From Methanococcoides orientis (GTDB lineage: Archaea; Halobacteriota; Methanosarcinia; Methanosarcinales; Methanosarcinaceae), in assembly GCF_021184045.1 (NCBI RefSeq), contig NZ_CP073710.1, positions 1,994,685-2,058,684 of the forward strand: a stretch of DNA of 64,000 bases, read 5' to 3'. Positions 47,291 to 56,479 of the stretch are shown here, one piece after another. Under the pieces are notes generated by a model. That model saw nothing but the letters and a program-made list of their open reading frames with translations. It searched no databases and was not told the DNA's origin. The first letter of the stretch is position 1. Each line of letters opens with the position of its first letter. The position numbers and the translations under genes were made by a program.

Positions 47291-50200
47291 TCATGTCACA
47301 TTGATGTCCATTCCCTTTGCCTCTGCCTTCACATCCGGATTGTAGTACGAGTAAGCACTGCTCTCCTGCACCATTGCCTTGACAGGGAACATGGCTCTCA
47401 TCTGCAGTGAGAAGTTCATCTCCTCCCCGACCATCATCTCATCGATATAGAGGACGACCTTGCGGCCTGCGATCTCATAGCGCGTGATGGTGCCATCTTC
47501 CTTGAGCTCCTCAAGGCTTGCAGAAACCGGTGTGAAACCTGTTGGCACCGCAATATCCACTATCATCATGCCACTTGACTCGACAACACCCCGGATTCCC
47601 GGCATTCCGTTGTACTTCAGACGGACATCGACGTTCACGATGTCATCCACAGCTACATCGGTGGAATCGTATTTCACATCCAGCTCGATCTCCTCATGCT
47701 CGATGACTTCCGGAAGGATCACATTGAACTTCCTCACAAGCTGGTAGTTGAGCTCACCGCTTCCCTCGAGGGTCATGTTGACGCTTTCGGTACCTTCCGG
47801 AACCTCGATGATGTTAACCACATCGTAGTTCTCGGATGTGACCCTGAGGCTCTTGAGTTCCTCACCATCTCCTGTGACCGTAATGGTAGCATTCACATCC
47901 CTTCCTGCGACTGCTGCAGCTGTCATCAGTGCCCTGAATGCCATGACGGTATCCTGGGTGCTTGAGAAGCCACCATTGGAATTACGCTGGGCTGCGATCC
48001 ATTTAAGGGATGAGCTTGCTGCAGGGTCATTTACCTCTATCAGGGCAAGTGTTGCATAGGCTGTGGTCTCAACGTTCTTGCTTGAGACAGGATAGATGCC
48101 ATAGCCACCATACTCGTAGGGTTCCGGAACCACGTCATCATAGCCCCAGTACATGCCGTTCTCATCTTCTTTTGCCATTGCAAGCAGCTTAGCCCTTGCC
48201 TCGTCTGCTCTCTCGCTCTCAAGCTTTTCAAGTGCAAGAGTTCCGACCGCAAGAGTGTACGGGTCGTCCTGAGCATCGAGATTATCCTCAAGGTATCCCA
48301 GAGCACCGTTCATGACCTCCGGAGTGGAATACCCGTACTCATCAAGTGCGAGAGTGATGTATGCCGTCAGAGCATAGGTACCGCTGACACCGCCCATCAT
48401 GTCCTGATGGATGACAAAACCCACGGACTCCCATGAGCCGTCCACCTTCTGGTGTGAGCCGATCCAATCTGCTGCATCCCTCAGGACGTTCTCGTCTATG
48501 GTCGTGATATCCCTGGCACCGCTGAACTGTGAGAGCACAAATGCTGACAACCACAGACTGCCTTCAGGATCGCTTTCCCCGAATGCGGAGAAAGATCCAT
48601 CGGAACGCTGGAAGGTCAGTTCCCTCTGGTAACCGGTAATTATGTATGTCTGTGCCTTGGCCTCTATCTCCGGGTTCTGCTGTCCTGTGGCCTTAAGATA
48701 TCTCAGCACTTCCACATCGGTTGAGAACAGCATCATGTTCTGCTCACCACAGCCGTATGGCATGCCCAGAAGGTCGTCGACACCACTGATGGTCTGTGCC
48801 ACAATGCTTGGTGTAAAGCTTACCAGCACCTTTTCGGAATCCGGCACGATGTCCTCAGGCAACGTGGTATCCAGTTCAACGGAACCCTCCTTGAGGATGC
48901 CATTGTCCACGATCTCTCTGGTGACACCTTCTGCCTCAACGATCACTGTCTTCCTGACAGCATCGGCCTTCTCTGTTGTCTGTCCGGTCAGTTCGACCTC
49001 CTGAACACCTACCTCAGTAGGCCTGATGGTAAAGCTTGCATGGGTCACACTGTTGGCGTCCACAGTGACCTTAACAACATCCTCTCCCACCAGATCGAAC
49101 CAGTCCGCACCGGAAAGTGTCAGCTGGACTTCCTGAGGTTTGTCAAGATAGTTGTAGACCTGCACCTGCACAGGGAACTCTTCCCCGCGAATTACGGCGT
49201 AAGGAAGGTCAGGATCAATAAAGAAATCTTGGAATACTGTCAGGCCTGCTTCGGAAATTCCAATGCCTTCCGGACTGGAGGACACTGCATGCAGCCTCCA
49301 GGTGGTGATGGAATCCGGTGCGTTCAGGTCAAGGGATGCCAGTCCGTTCTCATCCGTCATGATATCAGGCATCCAGATCCATGTTTCAGGGAAGAACTGG
49401 CGTACCCTTTCCGGCTCTGCAAGTGGAGTTCCTGCACCTGAATCAGTTGGTTCCATAGGTGCTGCTGCAGGAGCTTCCATCATAACTTCTTCCTCGACCA
49501 TCTCCATGTCGTCCATTGCGAACATGCGGTCGACAAAACCACCCTCAGCAACTTCTGCCTGACCTTTAGGAACATCAAGACCACCGGAAGCCAGAACTAT
49601 CAGGCCTGCATCATCGATTACATCGCTTGCAGTCTCCTGATACCAGTAATACCTCGGGTGTGCCTCGACCTGCGGTTCCATGAACCTGATCTCAAGCTCA
49701 TCGAAGACCTGCTTCAGGTTGAGCCTGCCCTCGCTCAGTGCATAGACCGATTCATCGACTATGGAAAGGCCGATCATTGACCGAGTGCCTGCATCCAGTT
49801 CCACTGACACATTCTCACCGGGTTCCACAATTTCCTTATCGAATCCTGAGGACAGGTCCACCTGGGTGCTGAACTGCACATCGAATGGCAGGCTGTCGGC
49901 TGAAACCTCATTGTTCGGATTGATCATGTATGCGACAACCTTTGCAGTGGGACTCATCTGCGGCGTTACCGGAATGCTAATCTGTGCCTCATCGCTGGTA
50001 GCTGAATAGACAGTCCTGCCGTTTGCGAACACATCATAGAACACCGTTCCCTTGTTGGTGGAATATACCTTGAAGACGATGCTTTCTCCAACCTCAGGCG
50101 TGCCTTCGCTTACCTGGCTCAAATGCAGGAAGCTTGCACTGGGGGAGTAGACGGAATTCAGATGATCGGATACCTTGACCTCTTCAGAGACAGCAGAGAT

Positions 50201-51502
50201 CTCCATCTCAAGGGCATCTTCAGGTACTTCAAGTGTGACAAGAGCAACACCGTTCTCAGTACTGACGATCTGCTTCTGCTCGTCCCAGTCATAGTTATCG
50301 TCAAGGAAGCTCACAACAAGACTTACGTCCTTCTCCAGCGGTTCCCCTCCGGGATCCTTTGTGACTATTAGGACCTGAAGCGGCATTCCTGGCTTGATGG
50401 AATCAGACTCAGGTATCATCTGGAGAACAAGCTCGTTCTGTGCGATGGTCAGCAGTTCGGTGGTCTCCTCACTGTGCCCTCCGGTGTCTGTTACGGTGAC
50501 GTTGAGCATTACACTGCCCTGTCCGCCGGCACCAAAGGTACCTGCAACATACTCCGTGGGTGGAAGCTCGAACTCGACCGAACCTTCCTCAAGTGAGCCG
50601 CTAAAAGTTGCATATTCCTCCCAGACACCCACATATCTCATAGCCTTTATCTCAACGTCACCTTCGACGTCCTTTCCAAAGAAATACTGTGCAGAGACCG
50701 TTCCTGTAATAGGATCATCTACAAGGAACCAGCTCTTCTCGGTGGAAGCTTCCAGATCGAACTTCGGGAGCACATATTTCTCCACCCTGATGTCAACCTC
50801 TGACATTGATGTGCCGGATGTTGCCTTTATTTTCCAGGTACCAAGGTTAAGCTCGGAGGCCAATGGGAGATCAAAATATGCAACACCGTATTCGTTGGTG
50901 GTGAGATCATCCTTGAAAATCTTCACGCCTTTGGCATCCGATATCTCCACGGTGGTGTTCTGGACAACAGGAACAAGGTTGTTGTTCAGGGAAAGAAGAC
51001 GCACATGGATGGTCTGCCCGGGCTTGTAGATCGGCTTATCTGTCTCTATGAAGATCGGATTGTTCTGAACGACCTGTATGGTCGTTTCGAAGCTGGATTC
51101 AGCACCCACCGGAGTTGCAGTAAGTGTGTAACTGCCCTCCTCTACCTCCGGGACATCGAACTTAGCAACCGAGTTGCCAGAATCTGATGTAGCAGCCTTT
51201 ACAAGTGGAATTACCTCACCTGAAGCACTCGTAAGGGTGTACTCAAAACACCTGCTTACAGGAGCAGCATCAAGGAAAGCCGACATGGTCACAGAACTTT
51301 CCCCGCCTGAGAAAAATGCCTTCGGGACAAGTATAAGGTACTCATCCTCTGAGGAATAAGTACCTCCTTCTTCACAGGACAAAGCCTCGTTGGCTGGTGG
51401 ATAATCCACATCCTCATCCTGGCCTATACAGCCTGCTATCAACATAAACGACAGCAGGAACAATACAATGAATGACTTTTGTACAATACCGATGGACCTC
51501 AT
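47291..51502 (-). CDS. Alpha-2-macroglobulin/complement-like lipoprotein
   Basis: A 1403-residue protein matching the full alpha-2-macroglobulin/complement family. A lipoprotein signal ends at LIAGC (Cys25). The N-terminal macroglobulin domains include ETDKPIYKPGQTIHVRLLS and VEKYVLPKFDLE. An insertion near 670-720, with VEEEVMMEAPAAAPMEPTD, lies where the bait or linker region is in relatives, before QFFPETWIWMPD and DSITTWRLHAVS. The reactive thioester GCGEQN is intact (Cys918, Gln921) and a histidine that catalyses ester transfer in C3-like proteins is present in IHQDMMGG (His1032, 114 residues after Cys918). The C-terminus matches the receptor-binding domain. It could trap proteases or attach covalently to targets at the cell surface. 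Close relatives in other methanogens are possible but not checked. Confidence 0.93.
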   Translation of the reverse strand: MRSIGIVQKSFIVLFLLSFMLIAGCIGQDEDVDYPPANEALSCEEGGTYSSEDEYLILVPKAFFSGGESSVTMSAFLDAAPVSRCFEYTLTSASGEVIPLVKAATSDSGNSVAKFDVPEVEEGSYTLTATPVGAESSFETTIQVVQNNPIFIETDKPIYKPGQTIHVRLLSLNNNLVPVVQNTTVEISDAKGVKIFKDDLTTNEYGVAYFDLPLASELNLGTWKIKATSGTSMSEVDIRVEKYVLPKFDLEASTEKSWFLVDDPITGTVSAQYFFGKDVEGDVEIKAMRYVGVWEEYATFSGSLEEGSVEFELPPTEYVAGTFGAGGQGSVMLNVTVTDTGGHSEETTELLTIAQNELVLQMIPESDSIKPGMPLQVLIVTKDPGGEPLEKDVSLVVSFLDDNYDWDEQKQIVSTENGVALVTLEVPEDALEMEISAVSEEVKVSDHLNSVYSPSASFLHLSQVSEGTPEVGESIVFKVYSTNKGTVFYDVFANGRTVYSATSDEAQISIPVTPQMSPTAKVVAYMINPNNEVSADSLPFDVQFSTQVDLSSGFDKEIVEPGENVSVELDAGTRSMIGLSIVDESVYALSEGRLNLKQVFDELEIRFMEPQVEAHPRYYWYQETASDVIDDAGLIVLASGGLDVPKGQAEVAEGGFVDRMFAMDDMEMVEEEVMMEAPAAAPMEPTDSGAGTPLAEPERVRQFFPETWIWMPDIMTDENGLASLDLNAPDSITTWRLHAVSSSPEGIGISEAGLTVFQDFFIDPDLPYAVIRGEEFPVQVQVYNYLDKPQEVQLTLSGADWFDLVGEDVVKVTVDANSVTHASFTIRPTEVGVQEVELTGQTTEKADAVRKTVIVEAEGVTREIVDNGILKEGSVELDTTLPEDIVPDSEKVLVSFTPSIVAQTISGVDDLLGMPYGCGEQNMMLFSTDVEVLRYLKATGQQNPEIEAKAQTYIITGYQRELTFQRSDGSFSAFGESDPEGSLWLSAFVLSQFSGARDITTIDENVLRDAADWIGSHQKVDGSWESVGFVIHQDMMGGVSGTYALTAYITLALDEYGYSTPEVMNGALGYLEDNLDAQDDPYTLAVGTLALEKLESERADEARAKLLAMAKEDENGMYWGYDDVVPEPYEYGGYGIYPVSSKNVETTAYATLALIEVNDPAASSSLKWIAAQRNSNGGFSSTQDTVMAFRALMTAAAVAGRDVNATITVTGDGEELKSLRVTSENYDVVNIIEVPEGTESVNMTLEGSGELNYQLVRKFNVILPEVIEHEEIELDVKYDSTDVAVDDIVNVDVRLKYNGMPGIRGVVESSGMMIVDIAVPTGFTPVSASLEELKEDGTITRYEIAGRKVVLYIDEMMVGEEMNFSLQMRAMFPVKAMVQESSAYSYYNPDVKAEAKGMDINVT

Positions 51503-51689
51503 TTTAGCACTCCCATAAATTAGATCATTATTATCTAAAGAGAAAATTGGAGCCTATACGGTATATACTTAGCTTAAACTTCGAAACTGTTCGAAGTTAT
51601 AAATTCAAAGCTCAAATAGATCTAATGCAGGATCCAGGTCTGGAAGGACAAGAAAAAGAAAAGAAAGAAATTGAAATAAAAAAGAAAGC

Positions 51690-52247
51690 TCAGTCCATAA
51701 GATGAAGACCAGCCTGCTTTGCATTTTCCAGAAGTTCAGTGTCTTTCATGACGTCGCGGGGAAGATCAAATCCTGCAACGACCAGCCCGTCCTTGATCTC
51801 CATTCCGAAGTAGGTCTTCAGGACATCGGCGAACTCATCGGAAACGCTCTCATAGGATGACTTATCCGAATCACCCTGGGACCTCACGATCATAGCCTTC
51901 TTTCCTTTTGGTATCCTCGGGTTCAGGTCAGCGTCCACAAGTGCATAACAGCGGTCGAGGAAAAGCCTCATCTGGCCTGAAAATTGCAGGAAATAGATCG
52001 GGGCACCGAATACAAAACCGTCTGCTTCCTCTATCTTGGTGTAGACCCCTGTCATCTCATCCTTGAGCTTGCATTCAGGCATCACATTACAGAAACCGCA
52101 TCCCTGACATCCCTTGAAGTTCAGATCATTGATGTAGATCGTTTCCGTCTCAGCACCGTTCTCTGCAACTCCTTCAAGCACTTTCTGCACTACCGTGTCC
52201 GTGGTCCCGTTCTTACGGGGACTTCCTACAATACCCAATACTTTCAT
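51690..52247 (-). CDS. Iron-sulfur flavoprotein (Isf family)
   Basis: A 185-residue flavodoxin-like NADPH-dependent FMN protein. The N-terminus GIVGSPRKNGTTDTVVQ binds FMN phosphate. The motif CQGCGFCNVMPEC (C-x2-C-x2-C-x5-C) is the compact cysteine pattern that holds the 4Fe-4S cluster in Methanosarcina Isf. It may reduce oxygen species or carry electrons. A T-rich tail on the minus strand follows the stop. It stands alone. Confidence 0.9.
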   Translation of the reverse strand: MKVLGIVGSPRKNGTTDTVVQKVLEGVAENGAETETIYINDLNFKGCQGCGFCNVMPECKLKDEMTGVYTKIEEADGFVFGAPIYFLQFSGQMRLFLDRCYALVDADLNPRIPKGKKAMIVRSQGDSDKSSYESVSDEFADVLKTYFGMEIKDGLVVAGFDLPRDVMKDTELLENAKQAGLHLMD

Positions 52248-52349
52248 GATTCCACATCCTTAGATAACAATACATATGTAGATTTTTTATGCTTAAAGTT
52301 ATCTAAAGATATTCAGCGTCTATTTTACAAAACGTAAAAGTGAGAATAA

Positions 52350-52553
52350 ATGACCGACGAAAAGGACAGGGACCAAAAACAGAAAGAGAAGCAGGAGCAA
52401 AAGCAAGAGCAAGAACTGCCTGACGATGAAGATCTCGATGAGCTTATGGTAAAGACAGCACGGTCACAGATCCGGTCGGACTACAGGCGCAGCCTCGGAT
52501 GCGAGAATTCCCGAAGATGCATGGACATGAAAAAAAGCAAAAAAGATGAATGA
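52350..52553 (+). CDS. Small highly charged protein, unknown function
   Basis: A 67-residue protein, mostly lysine, glutamate, glutamine and aspartate, likely a long helix with a disordered end. Two cysteines (residues 50 and 57) lie in LGCENSRRCMD. GTGAGAATAA precedes the ATG. No family recognised, and it could be a false gene, but it is followed closely by the convergent ABC permease gene, leaving no other use for this stretch. Confidence 0.5.
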   Translation: MTDEKDRDQKQKEKQEQKQEQELPDDEDLDELMVKTARSQIRSDYRRSLGCENSRRCMDMKKSKKDE

Positions 52554-52593
52554 ACCTGCTCATTCTCTTCAAAAAAAGACAAAAACCGGTTTT

Positions 52594-53385
52594 TCAGACA
52601 ACCAGCCTTTTCTTCATCATATTAACCGATACCACAAAACCAATTGCACAGACGACCACTATCCACAGGAGATGAATCAGCAGGAACAATCCCGGTGTTC
52701 CAAAGGTCAGTGCCCTTATTATAATTACAACATGGGTCAGTGGCAATATTGCAAGTGCAATGTACTGAATGAGCTCAGGCAGTACGTTAAGTGGGAAGAA
52801 CGTTCCGCTGAAAAGAAACATCGGTGTAATGAAAAGCAGCACCGGATAGTTGATTGACATTATGTTCGGGGTGACCGCTGCAATGCACATTCCGATGCAT
52901 GCGAAGAGCAAACCCGCAAGGAAAGCGAACGGTATCACCAGCAGTGAATGGGGAAAACTGATAAGCCCGAACAATGCAATCACAGGAAGCATCAATGTTG
53001 CACTTATCGTACTTCGGGTAGCACCCCACAACAGTTCCCCGATTATGACGTCCTCGATGCTCAAAGGTGTTGCAATGATGGAATCGAAGGTCTTCTGGTA
53101 ATACATTCTCACATAGGACCCGTAGCTGCATTCGAAGAACGCACCATACATCACAGAAACAGAGATCAGAGCCGGAGCAATGAACTTCGCATAGGGCACA
53201 CCGTCTATCTCCTCGATGAACAGTCCAAGCCCGAAACCCATTGCAAACAGGTAGAGCAGAGGCTCAATGAACGGCGGCAAAAAATTGAGCTTGACGTTCT
53301 TCATGAAAACGTCCTTGTTCCGTCGCCAGACCTTAATGGCCCCCGGCGTCAACTCCGGGATCTTGAAATACATCCCTATGTTCAT
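52594..53385 (-). CDS. ABC-2 type transporter permease
   Basis: A 263-residue membrane permease with six hydrophobic helices. The N-terminal RRNKDVFMKN stretch is a coupling segment, and MFLFSGTFFPLNVLP is the conserved ABC-2 loop of NodJ/DrrB-like exporters. It is six bases after the ATPase gene, whose end GAGTGAGAT supplies its ribosome site. The exported substrate is unknown; a lipid or drug is typical of the family. Confidence 0.9.
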   Translation of the reverse strand: MNIGMYFKIPELTPGAIKVWRRNKDVFMKNVKLNFLPPFIEPLLYLFAMGFGLGLFIEEIDGVPYAKFIAPALISVSVMYGAFFECSYGSYVRMYYQKTFDSIIATPLSIEDVIIGELLWGATRSTISATLMLPVIALFGLISFPHSLLVIPFAFLAGLLFACIGMCIAAVTPNIMSINYPVLLFITPMFLFSGTFFPLNVLPELIQYIALAILPLTHVVIIIRALTFGTPGLFLLIHLLWIVVVCAIGFVVSVNMMKKRLVV

Positions 53386-53391
53386 TCGATC

Positions 53392-54300
53392 TCACTCCCT
53401 CAGTTTCCTGCCCGTAAGCTTCAGGAACACATCCTCAAGCGTCGATGCCCTTGCAGTGACACTGGTAAGCTCACACTCCGATAACAGATGATCTGTCACT
53501 TCCTGCGGGTTATCCGTATATATCTGCACTTCCTCCCCGAGGATCTCATAGTTAGCCTGATGATTATCAAGACATGAGATCACACCGGGAACAGCCTCAG
53601 TTTCCACTATGGCAGGACCTATGTTCTCACTGATCATTTCCTCAGGACTGCCTTCAACCAGTATCTTACCATTATCCATGATCACGAGCCGGTCACACAA
53701 CTGGGAAGCCTCCTCAAGGTAATGCGTGGTAAGCACAATGGTCACCCCTTCCTTCTTGAGCCCCTTGAGCTTATCCCACATTAAATGCCTGGACTGCGGG
53801 TCCAGCCCCACCGTAGGCTCATCCAGTATCAGCATTCTGGGTCTGTTTATCAATGCCCGTGCAAGCACCAGCCGCCTCTTCATACCACCCGACAGGGATT
53901 CGGTCATGGTATCGCGCTTCTCCTCCAGATGCACGAACTCAAGAAGCTCTTCCACTCTCCTTCTGGCCTCAGCTTCAGGAATATCAAAATATCGTGAAAA
54001 AACAAGGAGGTTCTCATAGACAGTAAAATCAGGGTCCAGATTATTCTCCTGAGGAACAACACCCATATTGAATTTGATCTCACGCTGCTTCCTGTTAACA
54101 TCCATTCCGAAGACCTCCAGCTTACCCGAGGTCATGGGAGAGATGCACTGTATCATCCGCATGGTAGTGGTCTTACCCGCACCATTGGGTCCCAGGAAAC
54201 CGAAGACCTCCCCCTCTTCCACGGAAAAAGCCACCGAGTCAACGGCCAGAAATTCCCCGAATACCTTCTTCAGATCCTCAGCTACGATAACAGCAGTAAT
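53392..54300 (-). CDS. ABC-2 exporter ATPase, apparent ATT start
   Basis: A 302-residue ABC ATPase of the DrrA/NodI group: Walker A GPNGAGKTT, signature LSGGMKRRLVLARA, Walker B MLILDEPTVG and a C-terminal DrrA-like extension. The first strand TAVIVAEDLKKVFGEFLAVD is encoded in frame upstream of the first GTG (54234), so the gene must begin further up. No ATG, GTG or TTG lies between the preceding in-frame stop and that GTG. ATT at 54300, five bases after GGTGAT, is the best start. ATT may be a rare start or the ATG may be altered by mutation or error. It forms an operon with the permease. Confidence 0.82.
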   Translation of the reverse strand: MTAVIVAEDLKKVFGEFLAVDSVAFSVEEGEVFGFLGPNGAGKTTTMRMIQCISPMTSGKLEVFGMDVNRKQREIKFNMGVVPQENNLDPDFTVYENLLVFSRYFDIPEAEARRRVEELLEFVHLEEKRDTMTESLSGGMKRRLVLARALINRPRMLILDEPTVGLDPQSRHLMWDKLKGLKKEGVTIVLTTHYLEEASQLCDRLVIMDNGKILVEGSPEEMISENIGPAIVETEAVPGVISCLDNHQANYEILGEEVQIYTDNPQEVTDHLLSECELTSVTARASTLEDVFLKLTGRKLRE

Positions 54301-54443
54301 GATACATCACCAATCCTTATTCTTAATAAATAATTGTGATGAGACTTGATATAGATTTCTCATTTTTCTTATTATGTCTATAAAAATGAAGGATTTAATG
54401 GCTCTGTAGAAATCCTCAGCCAAACAAAACATGCAATGTTCTC

Positions 54444-55289
54444 TTAAAAGACATTTTCCTGTTTGAAATGTACCTTACCTTTCTCCAAAAAAATTCGAAT
54501 CAGATGCAGATGCATATCATCGCTACCCACATTTTCATAATACAAGAACATGTTATCATCGTTGGAATGATTGCTAGAGGACAAACTGCCACACATAAAA
54601 TGGGTAAAGGAATGCCCTTGATATAGATCATTAGTTCGCATAATTTCCAGTTCGTGGGTATGACCGCAAAAAACGTATTCAATTTTATGTTTTTGTACAA
54701 AATCGATCAGTGCTGCGGAATTTTTCAGGGGGCACTCGTCAGTACCCAAAATAGAATAATGTGTGATCAACAAAGGCAGGTCATATTCAATCTGTTCAAT
54801 TTCTTTTGAAACAGCATTCAGGATCTCTTTTTCAACATACCCATCATCACTGTATAGTTCATTGGTATCGATACTGATAATCAATACTGTTTTTCCATTT
54901 ATCGAAATGGACTTGATGAAATTTATATCGGTAAAATAATCCTCAACTTTGGTAATTTCCCGGTCTAAAAAAATGTTTTTCTTGCGTGTTTTTATCGTTT
55001 CAGAGATAGAGATGATCTCAGAATTGTCAATATATTTCCGGAAGAATTCATGAGATCGCATATTTCGTTTGTCATGATTACCCCAGGTGGAGATGACATT
55101 TTTACACTTAATGGCTTTTAGAAAGCGACCCGCTTCATCGAACTCATCTTCCAGGCCATCTGTCGTATTGTCTCCGGTATTGATGACGATATCGGCATCA
55201 AATGAATTGATTTTCTCCAGCATGATCTGATCGTCTCCATCCCAATGGCGAGGACCGAAATGCAGATCAGAGATATGTAAAATATTCAT
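54444..55289 (-). CDS. Metallophosphoesterase
   Basis: A 281-residue calcineurin-like phosphoesterase. The metal-binding motifs are in order: DLHFG (Asp8, His10), GDNTTDG, GNHDKR, an H in ITHYS and GHTHELE. It may hydrolyse a cyclic nucleotide or a phosphate ester; the substrate is unknown. By eye the region is richer in A and T than its neighbours, with more AAA and ATT codons, so it may be a recent acquisition; I did not count this. AAGGAGGACTAC precedes the ATG. It stands alone. Confidence 0.88.
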   Translation of the reverse strand: MNILHISDLHFGPRHWDGDDQIMLEKINSFDADIVINTGDNTTDGLEDEFDEAGRFLKAIKCKNVISTWGNHDKRNMRSHEFFRKYIDNSEIISISETIKTRKKNIFLDREITKVEDYFTDINFIKSISINGKTVLIISIDTNELYSDDGYVEKEILNAVSKEIEQIEYDLPLLITHYSILGTDECPLKNSAALIDFVQKHKIEYVFCGHTHELEIMRTNDLYQGHSFTHFMCGSLSSSNHSNDDNMFLYYENVGSDDMHLHLIRIFLEKGKVHFKQENVF

Positions 55290-55599
55290 GTAGTCCTCCT
55301 TGTTATAATTGCTTTAAATATAGAATAATAAAAAGACAATCTATTCCTTTATGTTAATCATGTTCGCATAGAGTAAAACATGATTGCTTAATCAGCAATC
55401 AGATAAATATAATAATTGAGCCGATTTCAAAACTCCATTTTCATTCTATTCCGGCACAACATGAAACATGCAGTATCTAATAGGTCTTTAAACACTACAT
55501 TGAGGATCTCTACAGAGCCGATTTAATCTCAATATAGAAAATCAATAGAAATGTAAAACGAAAAAGGACGCGGACTGCCGAGTCGGAATTTGGATTTGA
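55290..55599. other. AT-rich intergenic region with a hairpin
   Basis: About 310 bases with no gene. A 7-bp stem TGATTGC...GCAATCA lies near 55381-55401, and the surrounding bases contain short repeats of CATG and AACATG. The tRNA promoter on the minus strand must lie above 55674. Nothing else seen. Confidence 0.4.
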
Positions 55600-55674
55600 T
55601 GGGGCCGCTGAGATTTGAACTCAAGTCGCAAGACCCCCAGCCTTGCAGGATGGACCAGGCTACCCTACGGCCCC
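55600..55674 (-). tRNA. tRNA-Pro (GGG)
   Basis: A 75-base cloverleaf. The acceptor stem GGGGCCG pairs with CGGCCCC, with discriminator A. The anticodon stem CAAGG pairs with TCTTG, and the loop CTGGGGG gives the anticodon GGG. The T arm has TTCAAAT. No intron. Confidence 0.93.
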
Positions 55675-55755
55675 ACGGGGTCGAACTATAATAAGACTTT
55701 TCAGTATATCATTCTTTCTGAAAAAAAAGGTAAAAAAGAGGGTGAAAGTAAAGCT

Positions 55756-56475
55756 TTAAGCTTTCTCCCACTGCTCATATGCATCCACAATCTCCTGTCC
55801 TTCAAGGAAGACAAGATCATGCAGGCGTGCATATTCCATTGCATCTTCTCTGGAGAGGGCCTTGCCGCTAGCATCGTCAAGCATCTCGCAGACCACCATT
55901 GCAGGTGTGACTCCTGCCATCTTTGCGATCGCAATGGAGAGTTCGGTCTGTCCCCTGCGCTCATGTACCAGTCTGTCGGCTGCACGCAGAAGTGCAACGT
56001 GGCCAGGTGTACGGAACTCAGAGCCGAAATCGACATTTTCGCCATCGAGGACCTTCTCGGTTATATTTGAGAGCTCGTTTATTGTCAGTGCCCTGTCATT
56101 GTCAGGGATTCCTGTTCGTGTTCTCCTGTGGTTCACCCAGATGGAAAATGAAGAGCGGCTGTCGTAGGCAAGATCTCCGCCCCTTTCAACGGTAGTGCCA
56201 AGGGCAGGGTAGTTCTCTATCTCATCACGCAGGATATCGGAAATGAAAGGGAGACCAAGCTTTTCAGAAGATTCGCCATCCAGAGCTACACAGATCAGTC
56301 CGCCGCCGTCCCTGCGCATCCAGCGCACGTCATCAGGAGTAACAGCTCCTGCAGCGATCACAAAATCGGTCTCTCCTTCACGACTGTCGGAATCGAAGAT
56401 GAAGAACATCTCGCCGTTTTGCGCGGCCTTCAATGCTTTATTGATGTTATCAGTGTAATTTTCATTGGAACTCAT
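55756..56475 (-). CDS. ribB: 3,4-Dihydroxy-2-butanone 4-phosphate synthase
   Basis: A 239-residue RibB protein that makes dihydroxybutanone phosphate from ribulose 5-phosphate for riboflavin. The acidic motif FDSDSREGETDFV binds metal and substrate, and FGSEFRTPGHVALLRAAD with ERRGQTELSIAIAKMAG are the second and third family motifs. No GTP cyclohydrolase II domain is fused. The ATG at 56475 follows GTGAGTGAT, which is at the end of the ribK gene, so the two are co-translated. Confidence 0.95.
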   Translation of the reverse strand: MSSNENYTDNINKALKAAQNGEMFFIFDSDSREGETDFVIAAGAVTPDDVRWMRRDGGGLICVALDGESSEKLGLPFISDILRDEIENYPALGTTVERGGDLAYDSRSSFSIWVNHRRTRTGIPDNDRALTINELSNITEKVLDGENVDFGSEFRTPGHVALLRAADRLVHERRGQTELSIAIAKMAGVTPAMVVCEMLDDASGKALSREDAMEYARLHDLVFLEGQEIVDAYEQWEKA

Positions 56476-56479
56476 AGGA

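Noticed and set aside
54234..54300. Start of the ABC ATPase at GTG 54234
   Set aside because: It would remove the conserved first beta strand (AVIVAEDLKKVFG) which is encoded in frame just upstream.
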